From the NCBI RefSeq assembly GCF_900107775.1, contig NZ_FNRF01000002.1, positions 685,129 through 749,128 on the forward strand: a stretch of 64,000 bases of DNA, in the 5' to 3' direction. The position numbers were made by a program, and so were the translations under genes. Below the pieces are notes generated by a model. The model worked only from the letters and a program-made list of their open reading frames with translations, searched no databases and was not told where the DNA came from. Of the stretch, positions 8,788-17,292 are shown piece by piece; the first letter of the stretch is position 1; every line of letters starts with the position of its first letter. The DNA comes from Xylanibacter ruminicola. Lineage in GTDB: Bacteria; Bacteroidota; Bacteroidia; Bacteroidales; Bacteroidaceae.

Positions 8788-10551
8788 CTATTTTCGTATG
8801 TATTTCTCCCAATGTTTGGAAAACTCATCAAGCCCTTCATTATGTTGAGTTTTCATGTATTCTGGAAAGGAAGCTAAACCATTAAACAAATCTGTCAGTT
8901 CATTACTTTTCTCAAAACGTTCTATTGACGACTTCTTATAGTAGTCATCAAGATATGACTTAAAATTATTATTCGAGAAAGTTTTAGCATATAAACATAT
9001 AGTAGCTATATCAGTAAGGACTACAGGCATAATATTTGAACCGTCAATAAGAGAATATTTGCAGTATTCTTCTTTCTGCCAATACTGAAGGAAATTTTTC
9101 ACGCCATTCATTGTTTGTTTCACGTCAGCTAAAACAAGTATCGGATATACAATCGCATCTTTAGGACAAGCCGAATCCCATCGTTTTTGAAACTCTCCAG
9201 TTCTTATTCTTTGAACATTCTTCAGTAATTGTCCAACACCTTTCGGTTTTCCTTTTTCATTACGAATTAAATTCAAGTAAAGGAAATCAAGATAATCATT
9301 AAGCCTACCATACTCTTTAGTGTAATCTTTAAGTTTTATATCCTTATTCTCGAAAAGAAAGACTACATTATTATAGCGCGCGTAAAAATCAGGAGCGCCA
9401 CAATTTAACGCATCTTTAGATTTATCTATCTTTACGCATTCGTTCTCACATAGATTAATATCTGATTGAGAAAGAAAAATCTCTTTTAATGTTTGAGTAA
9501 AAAGACAACCTTCGGAAAAATCTGTGGTGTATAGCTTGTTGAAATCTTGCCCTTTAAACCCTAAAACATTTTCTGCAATTTCACGAAAGTCAAAATAAAG
9601 GCTATTATATATATGCTCAATCCATAAATTATGATTGAACAAGAAAAAGCGAGTCTTATCCATACGAATCAAAGGACGCGAACGAAATTTTGTAAAATCA
9701 CGATTTTCTTTCTTGGGCACATAGTCATTTATACCCAAAGACGATTCAATTGCAACCCTATATGTTATATTTCCATCGGGCATCTTACACTTAGCAAAAT
9801 CAATTTCACCTACATGAGAATTAAAAATGCATTCCAATTCCCATATCGCCTTGGGGTAATACCACCATTTAGAATCAAGTCCATACTTATCACAAAACAA
9901 CGGTACTATTTTACTAAACACAGTATGTTCAGCTGCAAATTCAAAGAGCCGAATACACTTAATAGTCTGAGTAACCAGTAACATATGATTATCATGGTAG
10001 TTATTAGATGAGAACTGTCTTACCATTGTAGCTGCATAGAAAAGTTCTGGATTTTCTTCTAATGTATAAGGAGATACACCGCCACCACGTTCACATGTAA
10101 TTTGGTTTGCAGCATAAAGAGATTTGAAAAAATTCTTTTCAATTTTGCCTTTATTATAATTATTAACCTTATATGTTGTAGCAAAAATATCCCTCATCAA
10201 ATATAGTAAAGAATCTTCCGATGCTGCCAAATAAGAATGGGGCTGTTTCTTTGCACGATTGACAAGTTTATTAAAACGCGATATAACGTCATTAATATAC
10301 TTGGCATTGTCTTGGCTAAAAAAGAACCCAAGTGCATCTATATCCTTTCTTCCAGGCCCGTAGTAAGGATTATAGAATGGTTTGTTGACAAGTTTCTCTG
10401 CCATATTACTAACTAAGTGCATCAAGGCTTCACGTTCAAGAGTGCTAACGCACTTTCGAATGTTTGGCATCATCCGTTCATGGAACAAATCGCGATATCC
10501 CACAATTTGTCCAATACCAGAGCTAGAATATATAGGAACATTGTTAACCAT
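8788..10551 (-). CDS. Large protein with PD-(D/E)xK nuclease-like motif
   Basis: A 587-residue protein not recognised as a whole. Near residues 387-403 it contains APDFYARYNNVVFLFENKD: Pro-Asp, thirteen residues with a hydrophobic strand, then Glu-Asn-Lys. This is the layout of the PD-(D/E)xK restriction-endonuclease-like core. The rest shows no named domain; the N-terminal 350 residues are probably a recognition or regulatory part. It starts 32 bp after the AbiEii gene on the same strand, so it is probably co-transcribed with abiEi, the DUF262 pair and abiEii. A DNA-cleaving defence effector is a reasonable inference; a degraded or inactive nuclease fold is the alternative. Confidence 0.6.
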   Translation of the reverse strand: MVNNVPIYSSSGIGQIVGYRDLFHERMMPNIRKCVSTLEREALMHLVSNMAEKLVNKPFYNPYYGPGRKDIDALGFFFSQDNAKYINDVISRFNKLVNRAKKQPHSYLAASEDSLLYLMRDIFATTYKVNNYNKGKIEKNFFKSLYAANQITCERGGGVSPYTLEENPELFYAATMVRQFSSNNYHDNHMLLVTQTIKCIRLFEFAAEHTVFSKIVPLFCDKYGLDSKWWYYPKAIWELECIFNSHVGEIDFAKCKMPDGNITYRVAIESSLGINDYVPKKENRDFTKFRSRPLIRMDKTRFFLFNHNLWIEHIYNSLYFDFREIAENVLGFKGQDFNKLYTTDFSEGCLFTQTLKEIFLSQSDINLCENECVKIDKSKDALNCGAPDFYARYNNVVFLFENKDIKLKDYTKEYGRLNDYLDFLYLNLIRNEKGKPKGVGQLLKNVQRIRTGEFQKRWDSACPKDAIVYPILVLADVKQTMNGVKNFLQYWQKEEYCKYSLIDGSNIMPVVLTDIATICLYAKTFSNNNFKSYLDDYYKKSSIERFEKSNELTDLFNGLASFPEYMKTQHNEGLDEFSKHWEKYIRK

Positions 10552-10583
10552 AATGACAATATTGTTATTAATCTCGTAATTCT

Positions 10584-11495
10584 TTAGTTTAGAACAAAAA
10601 TCAATTTCTCTTTTTCCTCCTGCAACTTATTCGGATTCAGCTTAGCGAGTTTCTTCAGATTGAGTAGCTTCCATTGTACTGAAGGATAATCCTTGAAATA
10701 TTCAAACTCATAGCCATCCCATTCTGGCTGACCTGATTCGAAACTAATCAGGAACTTCTTATCCGCTTCTGTCATCAACGACTTGACATCACTGATGAGT
10801 TTTGCGCGAGTTTCTTCAAACTCTTCGTATGTAAAAGGAATATTTGTCATGCCAGCAAACTGGTTTTCCATTGCTTCCCGCTGGTCAATCAGGCCTGGAA
10901 CAAAAGACTCATGAATGGGCCTATCGCTGCCAAGTAAGCAGAAGATAAGTCCCTCTCGGCATTCACTCAATGGAATATCCATATACTTCACATCAAACAA
11001 ATCACGAGGATGCTGACGTGATAACGCTGCTGCTATCTTGCCACCATATAATTGAGTTGGGGGCACAACATTTGCCTCGCAAAAGAGAGAAAACTCGTCT
11101 TGCGCCTTCGCGCTCAATGGAAATGTTTGAACATTACCACCTATTATTCCTCTCTTAGTTTGATTGACCTCTATCTTCACCTGCTTACCTCGATACTCGC
11201 ATAGTAGTTTGCAGGTATTGAAATTGGGTACGATGTGCATCCCTTTGAAAGCTTTCTTTGCCTTTTCCGCAATGGCTTTCAGATGCATATTAATGTCATC
11301 CAAACTTGTCTGACGGTCAGCCAATGGAATATAGGTTAAATCTATATCTACGGAATAACGTGGCAGGTCCTTCAAGAACAAATTGATGGCGGTGCCACCA
11401 TGTATGGCAAATACCGTATCTTCCATCACTATCGGAATGAGACGGAGTAGCAACTCAACCTTCTGTGCGTAAACACTTGATCTTATATCATTCAT
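10584..11495 (-). CDS. abiEii: AbiEii/AbiGii family nucleotidyltransferase toxin
   Basis: About 303 residues. The nucleotidyltransferase hallmark appears as AIHGGTAINLF followed by YSVDIDLTY (the Asp-x-Asp metal ligands), and the family motif QLYGGKIAAALSRQHPRDLF lies in the middle. AbiEii proteins are the toxins of type IV abortive-infection systems. The ATG at 11495 is preferred; it overlaps the stop of a 24-codon frame (11488-11562) that copies the end of the AbiEi antitoxin gene. In usual abiE operons the toxin directly follows abiEi, but here two DUF262 genes lie between them. Full length, with motifs intact. Confidence 0.88.
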   Translation of the reverse strand: MNDIRSSVYAQKVELLLRLIPIVMEDTVFAIHGGTAINLFLKDLPRYSVDIDLTYIPLADRQTSLDDINMHLKAIAEKAKKAFKGMHIVPNFNTCKLLCEYRGKQVKIEVNQTKRGIIGGNVQTFPLSAKAQDEFSLFCEANVVPPTQLYGGKIAAALSRQHPRDLFDVKYMDIPLSECREGLIFCLLGSDRPIHESFVPGLIDQREAMENQFAGMTNIPFTYEEFEETRAKLISDVKSLMTEADKKFLISFESGQPEWDGYEFEYFKDYPSVQWKLLNLKKLAKLNPNKLQEEKEKLIFVLN

Positions 11496-11562
11496 ATTCT
11501 GCAAGTTCTTTTGAGATTGTCATATTATACTTATTGATATACTTTCCTGTAGGCGTTATCAT
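11488..11562 (-). repeat. 75-bp copy of the abiEi 3' end, forming a 24-codon coupled mini-frame
   Basis: This segment matches the last 75 bp of abiEi (15102-15176) at 70 of 75 positions by hand alignment. It encodes MITPTGKYINKYN followed by MTISKELAEYE and stop. Its ATG overlaps the DUF262/DUF1524 stop as ATGA, and its stop overlaps the AbiEii start within ATGAATGA. It is therefore an open mini-frame able to pass ribosomes from one gene to the next. It records how the DUF262 pair came to lie between antitoxin and toxin. Confidence 0.85.
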
Positions 11563-13592
11563 ATGTTCATAATAATCTCAAGCATTTTCTCTTGATGCCG
11601 AACCATATCATCAACATTCCATTCTAAGCCAAATGGACGTTTCAAATATTCATTTATGACACCAGCATCGTAATTGTCCTGGCATATTTGTAACATAATT
11701 CGAAACTTTAGGGAAGCGACACTTACTTGATTGGACTTTGTATCAAGATAGCGATTCTTTTTATCAATTGGATTCCAGTTAGAGCCTGAACTATTTGCAT
11801 CAGAACCTATCATTGCAAAATTACCAAAGCAATTTATATCTTGCGAACTAATTGGCATATTGTCCCCTGCTTTAGCTTGTGGATAATAATGCTCCAAACT
11901 TTTTCGAGTTCGAGAGAAATAGAAATTCTTGAATGGTTCCAACTCAAAGTCACTACAACCTAATGCGCTGAAAAACTCTATTCTATTACGCGAACCCTTC
12001 TTTTCTTTATTACTTCGAAGTTCTTCTGCATATTTTTTCCATAGCTTATAATCTGTATAGTTAAATACATAGAGAGGTATATTGCATGAACCTACAGGAT
12101 AAACGCTATCAAAGCAACGATCAACGTCCTCTAATTCAACATTTAATTCGCCGCCATTAAGAATAGTTTCATCGAAACTATTAGGCTTTGGTTGATTGAT
12201 TTCGTTGAGTTTACTTGCATCGAGATATACATCAAAGAAATACTTGTCTGCAAGTTTTCTCAAGAATTCTAAATAATTATCAAGGTCCCAATCTTCGAAT
12301 AAATGAAGTAAGCAATAGAACAGATAGTTCTTTCTTTGCTTGGGTGTAAAAGAAACTTCAAACATGGAAAGAAGTTGAATAACCTCGTTTTGTCGTGCTT
12401 TATTACCCTCGTATAAATCCTTTAGATAAGCAGCCTTATTACCTTTCTTATAATAATATTGCAACTTCCATGGATTTTCAATGACTCTATCTTCACCATT
12501 TGCGTGGTGTATAACATAATTGTCAAGGAAATATTTAGCAGAAAGGAGATTATATGCAAAGTCTTTAACAAACTCTGGAGTAAGATTTACCTTCTCGAAC
12601 TCCTTAATGAGTTCTTTATCATCAAGCGTAAAACTCAAAGGATTGAAGTCTTTTTCATCCTTCAGCCTCGTAATTTTCAGTACAATCAATAGAAAATTCG
12701 GAAAGTCTATTATTGGCTGGAAATGATCGTTATTGTCAATCACATCATCTTTATCTATCTTTTTTATAGGCGAATTTAAAAACTCTGAAATGGTTTTCAT
12801 ACCTAATGATGAAGATGTATCTACATCAGAACTTGGAAACTCGTCGAAAGACTCTATATCAAAGCTTTCCATAGTTTTACCAAAGACACTTGTCATATCT
12901 GGGAGTTTCTGCTGAATATAGAAACTCATATCACTACAAGCCTCCCATATACGGCTAAACTTCTGCATTGCATTGTCATCGCCTATTAACTGTTCGCTGA
13001 GTTTAGCTTTTACTATTTCATGCTTTTCCAACTGCTCACCACGAGAGTTCATAACTTCAAAATAGTGATTTAAATCCACATCTTTCGGCACACGATAATG
13101 AATGATATGTACCTTGTTCAAGAAAAAATCCTTGAATGTATCTATTTCATCATTCTTTTCGCCAACAATGTCTTTGAGAGCTTCTTTTGCATAATTGAAC
13201 CCATCGACAATACCAAGGTCTTTTTCTTCACCAAACTTAGGCATCTTTTCTATTGTCACTGCTGAAACTTTTCTTGCAGAATAAGTAAGAGTATTTGGAA
13301 TAGTTTCTATACCCAAAGCTTTCAAAATAATGTAGATTGTTGTCAATCGTTGCTGACCATCAATAACCTCAAAGATATTCTCATCACGCTTATATGTGAC
13401 AAGAGTTCCAATATAGTAAACCGACTTCTTCAAGGAATCGTACACATCTTTTATCAAGGCGTAGATCTCTTCACGTTCCCAAGCATAATTACGCTGATAT
13501 ATAGGAATCTTATATATTATAGAAATCCCTCTGTTTGTGAAATATATATCGTTAATAGAACACTCTTCAAGAATATTATTCAAATCTTTCAT
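11559..13592 (-). CDS. DUF262 plus DUF1524 (HNH) GmrSD-like protein
   Basis: About 677 residues. The N-terminal DUF262 domain has IYQRNYAWEREEIYALI and the signature VIDGQQRLTT near residue 77. The C-terminal part carries the DUF1524/HNH pattern: LEHYYPQAK, then CFGNFAMIG and SGSNWNPIDKK. DUF262-DUF1524 proteins include GmrSD and SspE, which restrict phage DNA using NTPase-linked HNH cleavage. The start at 13592 (MKDLNNILEE) is chosen because an ATG follows the upstream gene's stop by 5 bp; a TTG further upstream is less likely. It ends with an ATGA overlap onto the abiEi-tail copy. Probably works with the DUF262-only protein upstream. Confidence 0.85.
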   Translation of the reverse strand: MKDLNNILEECSINDIYFTNRGISIIYKIPIYQRNYAWEREEIYALIKDVYDSLKKSVYYIGTLVTYKRDENIFEVIDGQQRLTTIYIILKALGIETIPNTLTYSARKVSAVTIEKMPKFGEEKDLGIVDGFNYAKEALKDIVGEKNDEIDTFKDFFLNKVHIIHYRVPKDVDLNHYFEVMNSRGEQLEKHEIVKAKLSEQLIGDDNAMQKFSRIWEACSDMSFYIQQKLPDMTSVFGKTMESFDIESFDEFPSSDVDTSSSLGMKTISEFLNSPIKKIDKDDVIDNNDHFQPIIDFPNFLLIVLKITRLKDEKDFNPLSFTLDDKELIKEFEKVNLTPEFVKDFAYNLLSAKYFLDNYVIHHANGEDRVIENPWKLQYYYKKGNKAAYLKDLYEGNKARQNEVIQLLSMFEVSFTPKQRKNYLFYCLLHLFEDWDLDNYLEFLRKLADKYFFDVYLDASKLNEINQPKPNSFDETILNGGELNVELEDVDRCFDSVYPVGSCNIPLYVFNYTDYKLWKKYAEELRSNKEKKGSRNRIEFFSALGCSDFELEPFKNFYFSRTRKSLEHYYPQAKAGDNMPISSQDINCFGNFAMIGSDANSSGSNWNPIDKKNRYLDTKSNQVSVASLKFRIMLQICQDNYDAGVINEYLKRPFGLEWNVDDMVRHQEKMLEIIMNI

Positions 13593-13597
13593 TGTAA

Positions 13598-15109
13598 TCA
13601 ATTTTTATAGTAACCATTTATTTGAAAGAAATACAGATAGTTTTCATACACACCATCTTTCTCATCCTTTAGATCCTTCAATGTTTCTCCTTTGCCACTA
13701 TACTCATAACACTCCTGCGCCCATCCGTCTTTAATGTCATCATTTGAAAGAGGATTTAGCATGTCAGCTAAAGCACTCAATAATGAGGTCGGTGAATCTT
13801 GCTTAACAATGAGTTTATACATATTGAATGCATTGATTTTATCACTCCATCCCATAATGTAATTCTGTGCAGAAAGCCAACCGAGATTAGTGTATTGGGC
13901 TCTCAATGAATAAGCCCAAATAAACGCGTAGATAACAAATTGTTCAAATAGTTCTATATCTTCTTTTGTAGGATATGTTTCTGGGCAGAATCTATCAACG
14001 TAAAGTAGAACAGAGGTGTCAAACATCAGACGTACTATACTATTACCTATTCCTTTTTTGAAATGTCGATCCAAAGTTTTAACTATAATGTTGTCGTTGA
14101 TATAGAACCCTTCATACTTATTATTGTTCTGAATATCCTTTAATATCTTATAATAGTGCTTTGTATATTCAAAGAACGGCTTACCTGCAATTATAGGAGT
14201 GTTCAATTGGAACGCATTTACATTTCGAGTTCCTGAAACAAAAGGCATAGCAGAAGAGTTGACCATATCTGCATAACAATAGGCACTCTTATAGAATTGG
14301 GCATAAGGCGTTCTTGCCGAACGCGTAATACCTTTGAACATATGGATATTATGCTCATTTAAAACATTTGCTTTATTGCCACTTACCCATTCTTTGATAC
14401 GATATAGGTAATTACCAAAGAAATCTGCTAAACCACTTTGTGAAACCTGTTCCCAATCCTTTACAATCTTTTCTGTCTCATCCTCACTAATGTCATCCAT
14501 TTCGCGAAGATGGTATGCTTTCAACAAATCATGAGGGTAAAGAGCCTTACCTCGTGCATTTTGAGAATCAAAGAATTGGAATGCTTCCGATACGTCTGAT
14601 GTTATAACAACAATCAACTCGCACCTATTCTCTATGTAGTCCTTTAGACGTTCCATCTCTCGTTGGTGTTCGATAGCCGAATCACTTTCTTTCGATTTTA
14701 AACCAACCCTTCGGAAAAGTGCATTATAGTTGTTGGCAATGTTATGATTATTATGCTCATTGTCATATATTTTCTGCTGCAAGAACTCGATTCCATCTTC
14801 TCCTAATGCAGTCAGAAGTAGTGAGAATGTTATGGTACGTTGTTGACCATCAACAATATCATATTGATTCTTATCATTTAACTTGTGAAGGATAAGTGTA
14901 CCTACTCTGTATCTTTCCTTGTTGCTATTCTTCGCATCAATAATGTCATCAAGCAATTGTATGGCATTACGAGCCGTCCATTTGTATGGGCGCTGATAAA
15001 TAGGCACACAAAGGCTTACGTTCTTAATTGGTTCCTCGCCATTAGTTATGGTTTTACGAAGGAGCAAATCACCTATAGTTGTTATTGATAATGTCAGATT
15101 ATCATTCAT
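13598..15109 (-). CDS. DUF262-only protein
   Basis: About 503 residues. The N-terminus contains IYQRPYKWTARNAIQLL and the DUF262 signature IVDGQQRTITF near residue 85, plus FFDSQNARGKALYPHDLLK, another family landmark. No HNH pattern is visible at the C-terminus, unlike its neighbour. DUF262 pairs, one with and one without DUF1524, occur in defence islands and are thought to sense or cut foreign DNA. The ATG at 15109 overlaps the abiEi stop by 8 bp (ATGAATGA), so translation is probably coupled to the antitoxin gene. AT-rich like the rest of island A. Confidence 0.83.
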   Translation of the reverse strand: MNDNLTLSITTIGDLLLRKTITNGEEPIKNVSLCVPIYQRPYKWTARNAIQLLDDIIDAKNSNKERYRVGTLILHKLNDKNQYDIVDGQQRTITFSLLLTALGEDGIEFLQQKIYDNEHNNHNIANNYNALFRRVGLKSKESDSAIEHQREMERLKDYIENRCELIVVITSDVSEAFQFFDSQNARGKALYPHDLLKAYHLREMDDISEDETEKIVKDWEQVSQSGLADFFGNYLYRIKEWVSGNKANVLNEHNIHMFKGITRSARTPYAQFYKSAYCYADMVNSSAMPFVSGTRNVNAFQLNTPIIAGKPFFEYTKHYYKILKDIQNNNKYEGFYINDNIIVKTLDRHFKKGIGNSIVRLMFDTSVLLYVDRFCPETYPTKEDIELFEQFVIYAFIWAYSLRAQYTNLGWLSAQNYIMGWSDKINAFNMYKLIVKQDSPTSLLSALADMLNPLSNDDIKDGWAQECYEYSGKGETLKDLKDEKDGVYENYLYFFQINGYYKN

Positions 15110-15863
15110 ATTCTGCAAGTTCTTTTGAGATTGTTATATTATATTTATTGATGTACTTTCCTGTAGGCGTAACCATAAACCTGGATGTACCAAGATTGAT
15201 ATTCTCCAGTTTCAAAGCTTTATACCAGGAGTGGCTAGCCTTTTCTGCCATATAGAGGAACAGGCGCTTCACTTTTTGCGATGTGCATGCCTCTAATAAT
15301 GTCTGAACCAACTTGGGACGTAATGTAGTTAAGCCCTCCATGATGTAATAGATGTCAAGCAAAGATGACGATGCATCCGGCAAGTTCAGACACTCTAATA
15401 TGGCACGCTCTGGAGATGACACAAGCAAATCATGTTGATTGACAGTCATGTTTTCTACACCCAAAAGTTCATCACCCAGGAAAGAAGTTGTCATATATTT
15501 TATAGTCATATCCCAATCCTCTTTTAGCAACCATGAAGGCAACTTATTGCTTTTGTCTGTAAACAGATAAGCTTTAGGCTTTCCCATTGACAGGTAATGG
15601 GAGTATCCTCGAAGTTCCAAAGCTGTATATGCACCTACCACACAACTCTTACTAAGTTGCGTGTTATATGACGATACAGCAGCAAATAAACTTGGTTCTG
15701 TTCCATGTATCTTATAGACCCCTTTAGATATACGGTCAAGCCATCCGCTTTTCATATAAGCATACTGACCACGTGCATCTAATCCCTGACCTGAAAGCCA
15801 CGAACCAAACAAGACCGATTCATTGGGTGCTGCCTCTAATATTTGCTGTATTTTTGTAGCCAT
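15102..15863 (-). CDS. abiEi: AbiEi-family antitoxin
   Basis: A 253-residue type IV antitoxin-like protein. The N-terminal part (SWLSGQGLDARGQYAYMKSG and WLDRISKGVYKI) is the winged-helix region typical of AbiEi, which represses its own operon in characterised cases. VVGAYTALELRGYSHYLSMG and the ISSPERAIL-like VSSPERAILECLN region follow, as in full-length members. It is the first gene of a minus-strand run that includes the DUF262 pair, abiEii and two unknowns. A -7-like box lies about 40 bp upstream. Its last 75 bp are duplicated just before abiEii. Confidence 0.85.
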   Translation of the reverse strand: MATKIQQILEAAPNESVLFGSWLSGQGLDARGQYAYMKSGWLDRISKGVYKIHGTEPSLFAAVSSYNTQLSKSCVVGAYTALELRGYSHYLSMGKPKAYLFTDKSNKLPSWLLKEDWDMTIKYMTTSFLGDELLGVENMTVNQHDLLVSSPERAILECLNLPDASSSLLDIYYIMEGLTTLRPKLVQTLLEACTSQKVKRLFLYMAEKASHSWYKALKLENINLGTSRFMVTPTGKYINKYNITISKELAEYE

Positions 15864-16163
15864 TTTCGTTAATTTTATGAATACCAGTCTAAATTTGTTG
15901 CAAAAATACTCTTTTTGTTTTGTCTAACCAAACATTTCACTCAAATATTGGCAGTTTTTATATAAATTTATCTCCAAATTCGCAATTTTAGCGAATTTAA
16001 GAACAAAAAGCACGCATAAAACTATAAATAGAAATACAATTGCCACCCAAAGAAAAAGAGGCCATTGAACATAAAAAAACGCTTATTGTACTTGTGTCAT
16101 CAAATGATTTGTCCCACAAGTATTCTCACATTTTATTGGATTTAGAAGAAAAACTATACAAAT
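15864..16163. promoter_or_regulatory. Divergent intergenic region: abiEi promoter-like box and hairpin
   Basis: There is no gene here. On the minus strand, TATTTTTG (complement of 15901-15908) fits the Bacteroidota -7 element and lies about 37 bp before the abiEi ATG. A perfect 8-bp inverted repeat, AAATTCGC (15976-15983) and GCGAATTT (15991-15998), could be an operator or hairpin. A second imperfect inverted repeat, ACTTGTG / CCACAAGT, lies close to the PHP gene. Promoter role is inferred. Confidence 0.5.
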
Positions 16164-16733
16164 ATGAAAACTCCTAATTTCGTACATCTTAATGTACATT
16201 CACATTATTCCATTCTTAACGGATGCTCCACCATCCAACAAATTGTGGACTCTGCTATAAAAAACAGAATGCCAGGCATTGCCATTACTGACAATGGTAA
16301 TATGTTTGGTATTATGGAGTTTATTGACTATGTAGCTCGCATCAATAAAGAAAGACAAGAGAAGGGAAAGAAACCCTTCAAGCCCATTATAGGATGTGAG
16401 CTGTATGTGGCAAAACACGGCCCTAAAGAACAGAAGAATGGAATCAAAGATTATAAGGGCTATCATCTGACTGTTCTTGCCAAGAACCTACAGGGATACA
16501 AGAATCTTATCAAGATAGTCAGCAATGCCTGGACAGACGGATTCTATATGGCTCCTCGATCTGACCGGATGGATTTGGAGAAGTACCATAATGGACTGAT
16601 TGTTCTGTCTTGCGGTTTTGGCGGTGAGGTATTCACTCATGCCACGAAGGAGGATATGACTGCATTAGATGAAACCATCAAATGGTACAAACATGTATTT
16701 GGCGACGACCACTCCAGTCAGGACAAGCAATAA
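16164..16733 (+). CDS. Stand-alone PHP-domain fragment of DNA polymerase III alpha (DnaE) type
   Basis: The 189 residues correspond to the N-terminal PHP domain of bacterial DnaE only, ending abruptly in DDHSSQDKQ. Family landmarks are FVHLNVHSHYSILNG, TDNGNMFGIMEFIDYV and KPIIGCELYVA. In DnaE proteins with an active PHP site the first is HLHxHS and the second TDHGN. Here both of those histidines are Asn, so the metal site is probably lost. The frame is open and otherwise well kept. It is either a truncated dnaE remnant brought by the island or a retained decoy or interaction module. The rest of the polymerase is absent. The gene converges with the next gene. Confidence 0.72.
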   Translation: MKTPNFVHLNVHSHYSILNGCSTIQQIVDSAIKNRMPGIAITDNGNMFGIMEFIDYVARINKERQEKGKKPFKPIIGCELYVAKHGPKEQKNGIKDYKGYHLTVLAKNLQGYKNLIKIVSNAWTDGFYMAPRSDRMDLEKYHNGLIVLSCGFGGEVFTHATKEDMTALDETIKWYKHVFGDDHSSQDKQ

Positions 16734-16745
16734 TCCGTATCATAG

Positions 16746-17273
16746 TTATTTCTTCACCCAAGGCATCGACAGGTCAATGTCCGACAAACTTTCCAGTTGC
16801 TGCTGATAGATGTCGGCATGTTCGCGCGTGAAATAGTCGAGCGTGAAGAGTGTCAGCGTAAAATAGATGCACATCAGGGCGATGGCTCGCCAAATTGGTG
16901 CTTTGAAAAGGGCGAAGCCCAGGAAGCCCGCCACCAACATCACACCTCCTAAAACCAGGGCGACGGTATAGTTGGGCATGAATGCTGCCACACGTTCCTT
17001 CTCAGACTGCAAGAACCTTTCCGGCGAATCCTGGTATGCCTCGCGGAAATCATCAATCCGTTGGCGGTTGGTGTAAGTCGTACCGACGGCAATCCCTATC
17101 TGTAAAACCGACATTGCCACCAAGGGCAGTACGATGGCACGTGCCGTCTCTATCGTCCCCCACTTCCAGAAGGCGATAGCCACTATCAGCCCGACGACGC
17201 CGACGGCTGTGAGCCATTTGGCGGTGTAAATCTCGCTCTCGCACCATTTGATGCTGTAGTCAATCAGTTCCAT
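16746..17273 (-). CDS. Four-helix membrane protein of unknown function
   Basis: 175 residues with four hydrophobic stretches that look membrane-spanning: WLTAVGVVGLIVAIAFW, AIVLPLVAMSVLQIGIAV, ALVLGGVMLVAGFLGFALF and AIALMCIYFTLTLFTL. A soluble loop rich in charged residues lies between helices two and three. I recognise no family. It is the last gene of a three-gene minus-strand set (AbiEi-like, RICIN, membrane protein) with 19 bp to the RICIN gene, so it may act with them at the inner membrane. Base composition here is more GC-rich than in the DUF262 region. Confidence 0.6.
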   Translation of the reverse strand: MELIDYSIKWCESEIYTAKWLTAVGVVGLIVAIAFWKWGTIETARAIVLPLVAMSVLQIGIAVGTTYTNRQRIDDFREAYQDSPERFLQSEKERVAAFMPNYTVALVLGGVMLVAGFLGFALFKAPIWRAIALMCIYFTLTLFTLDYFTREHADIYQQQLESLSDIDLSMPWVKK

Positions 17274-17292
17274 ATCTATTTTGTTCTAATGT

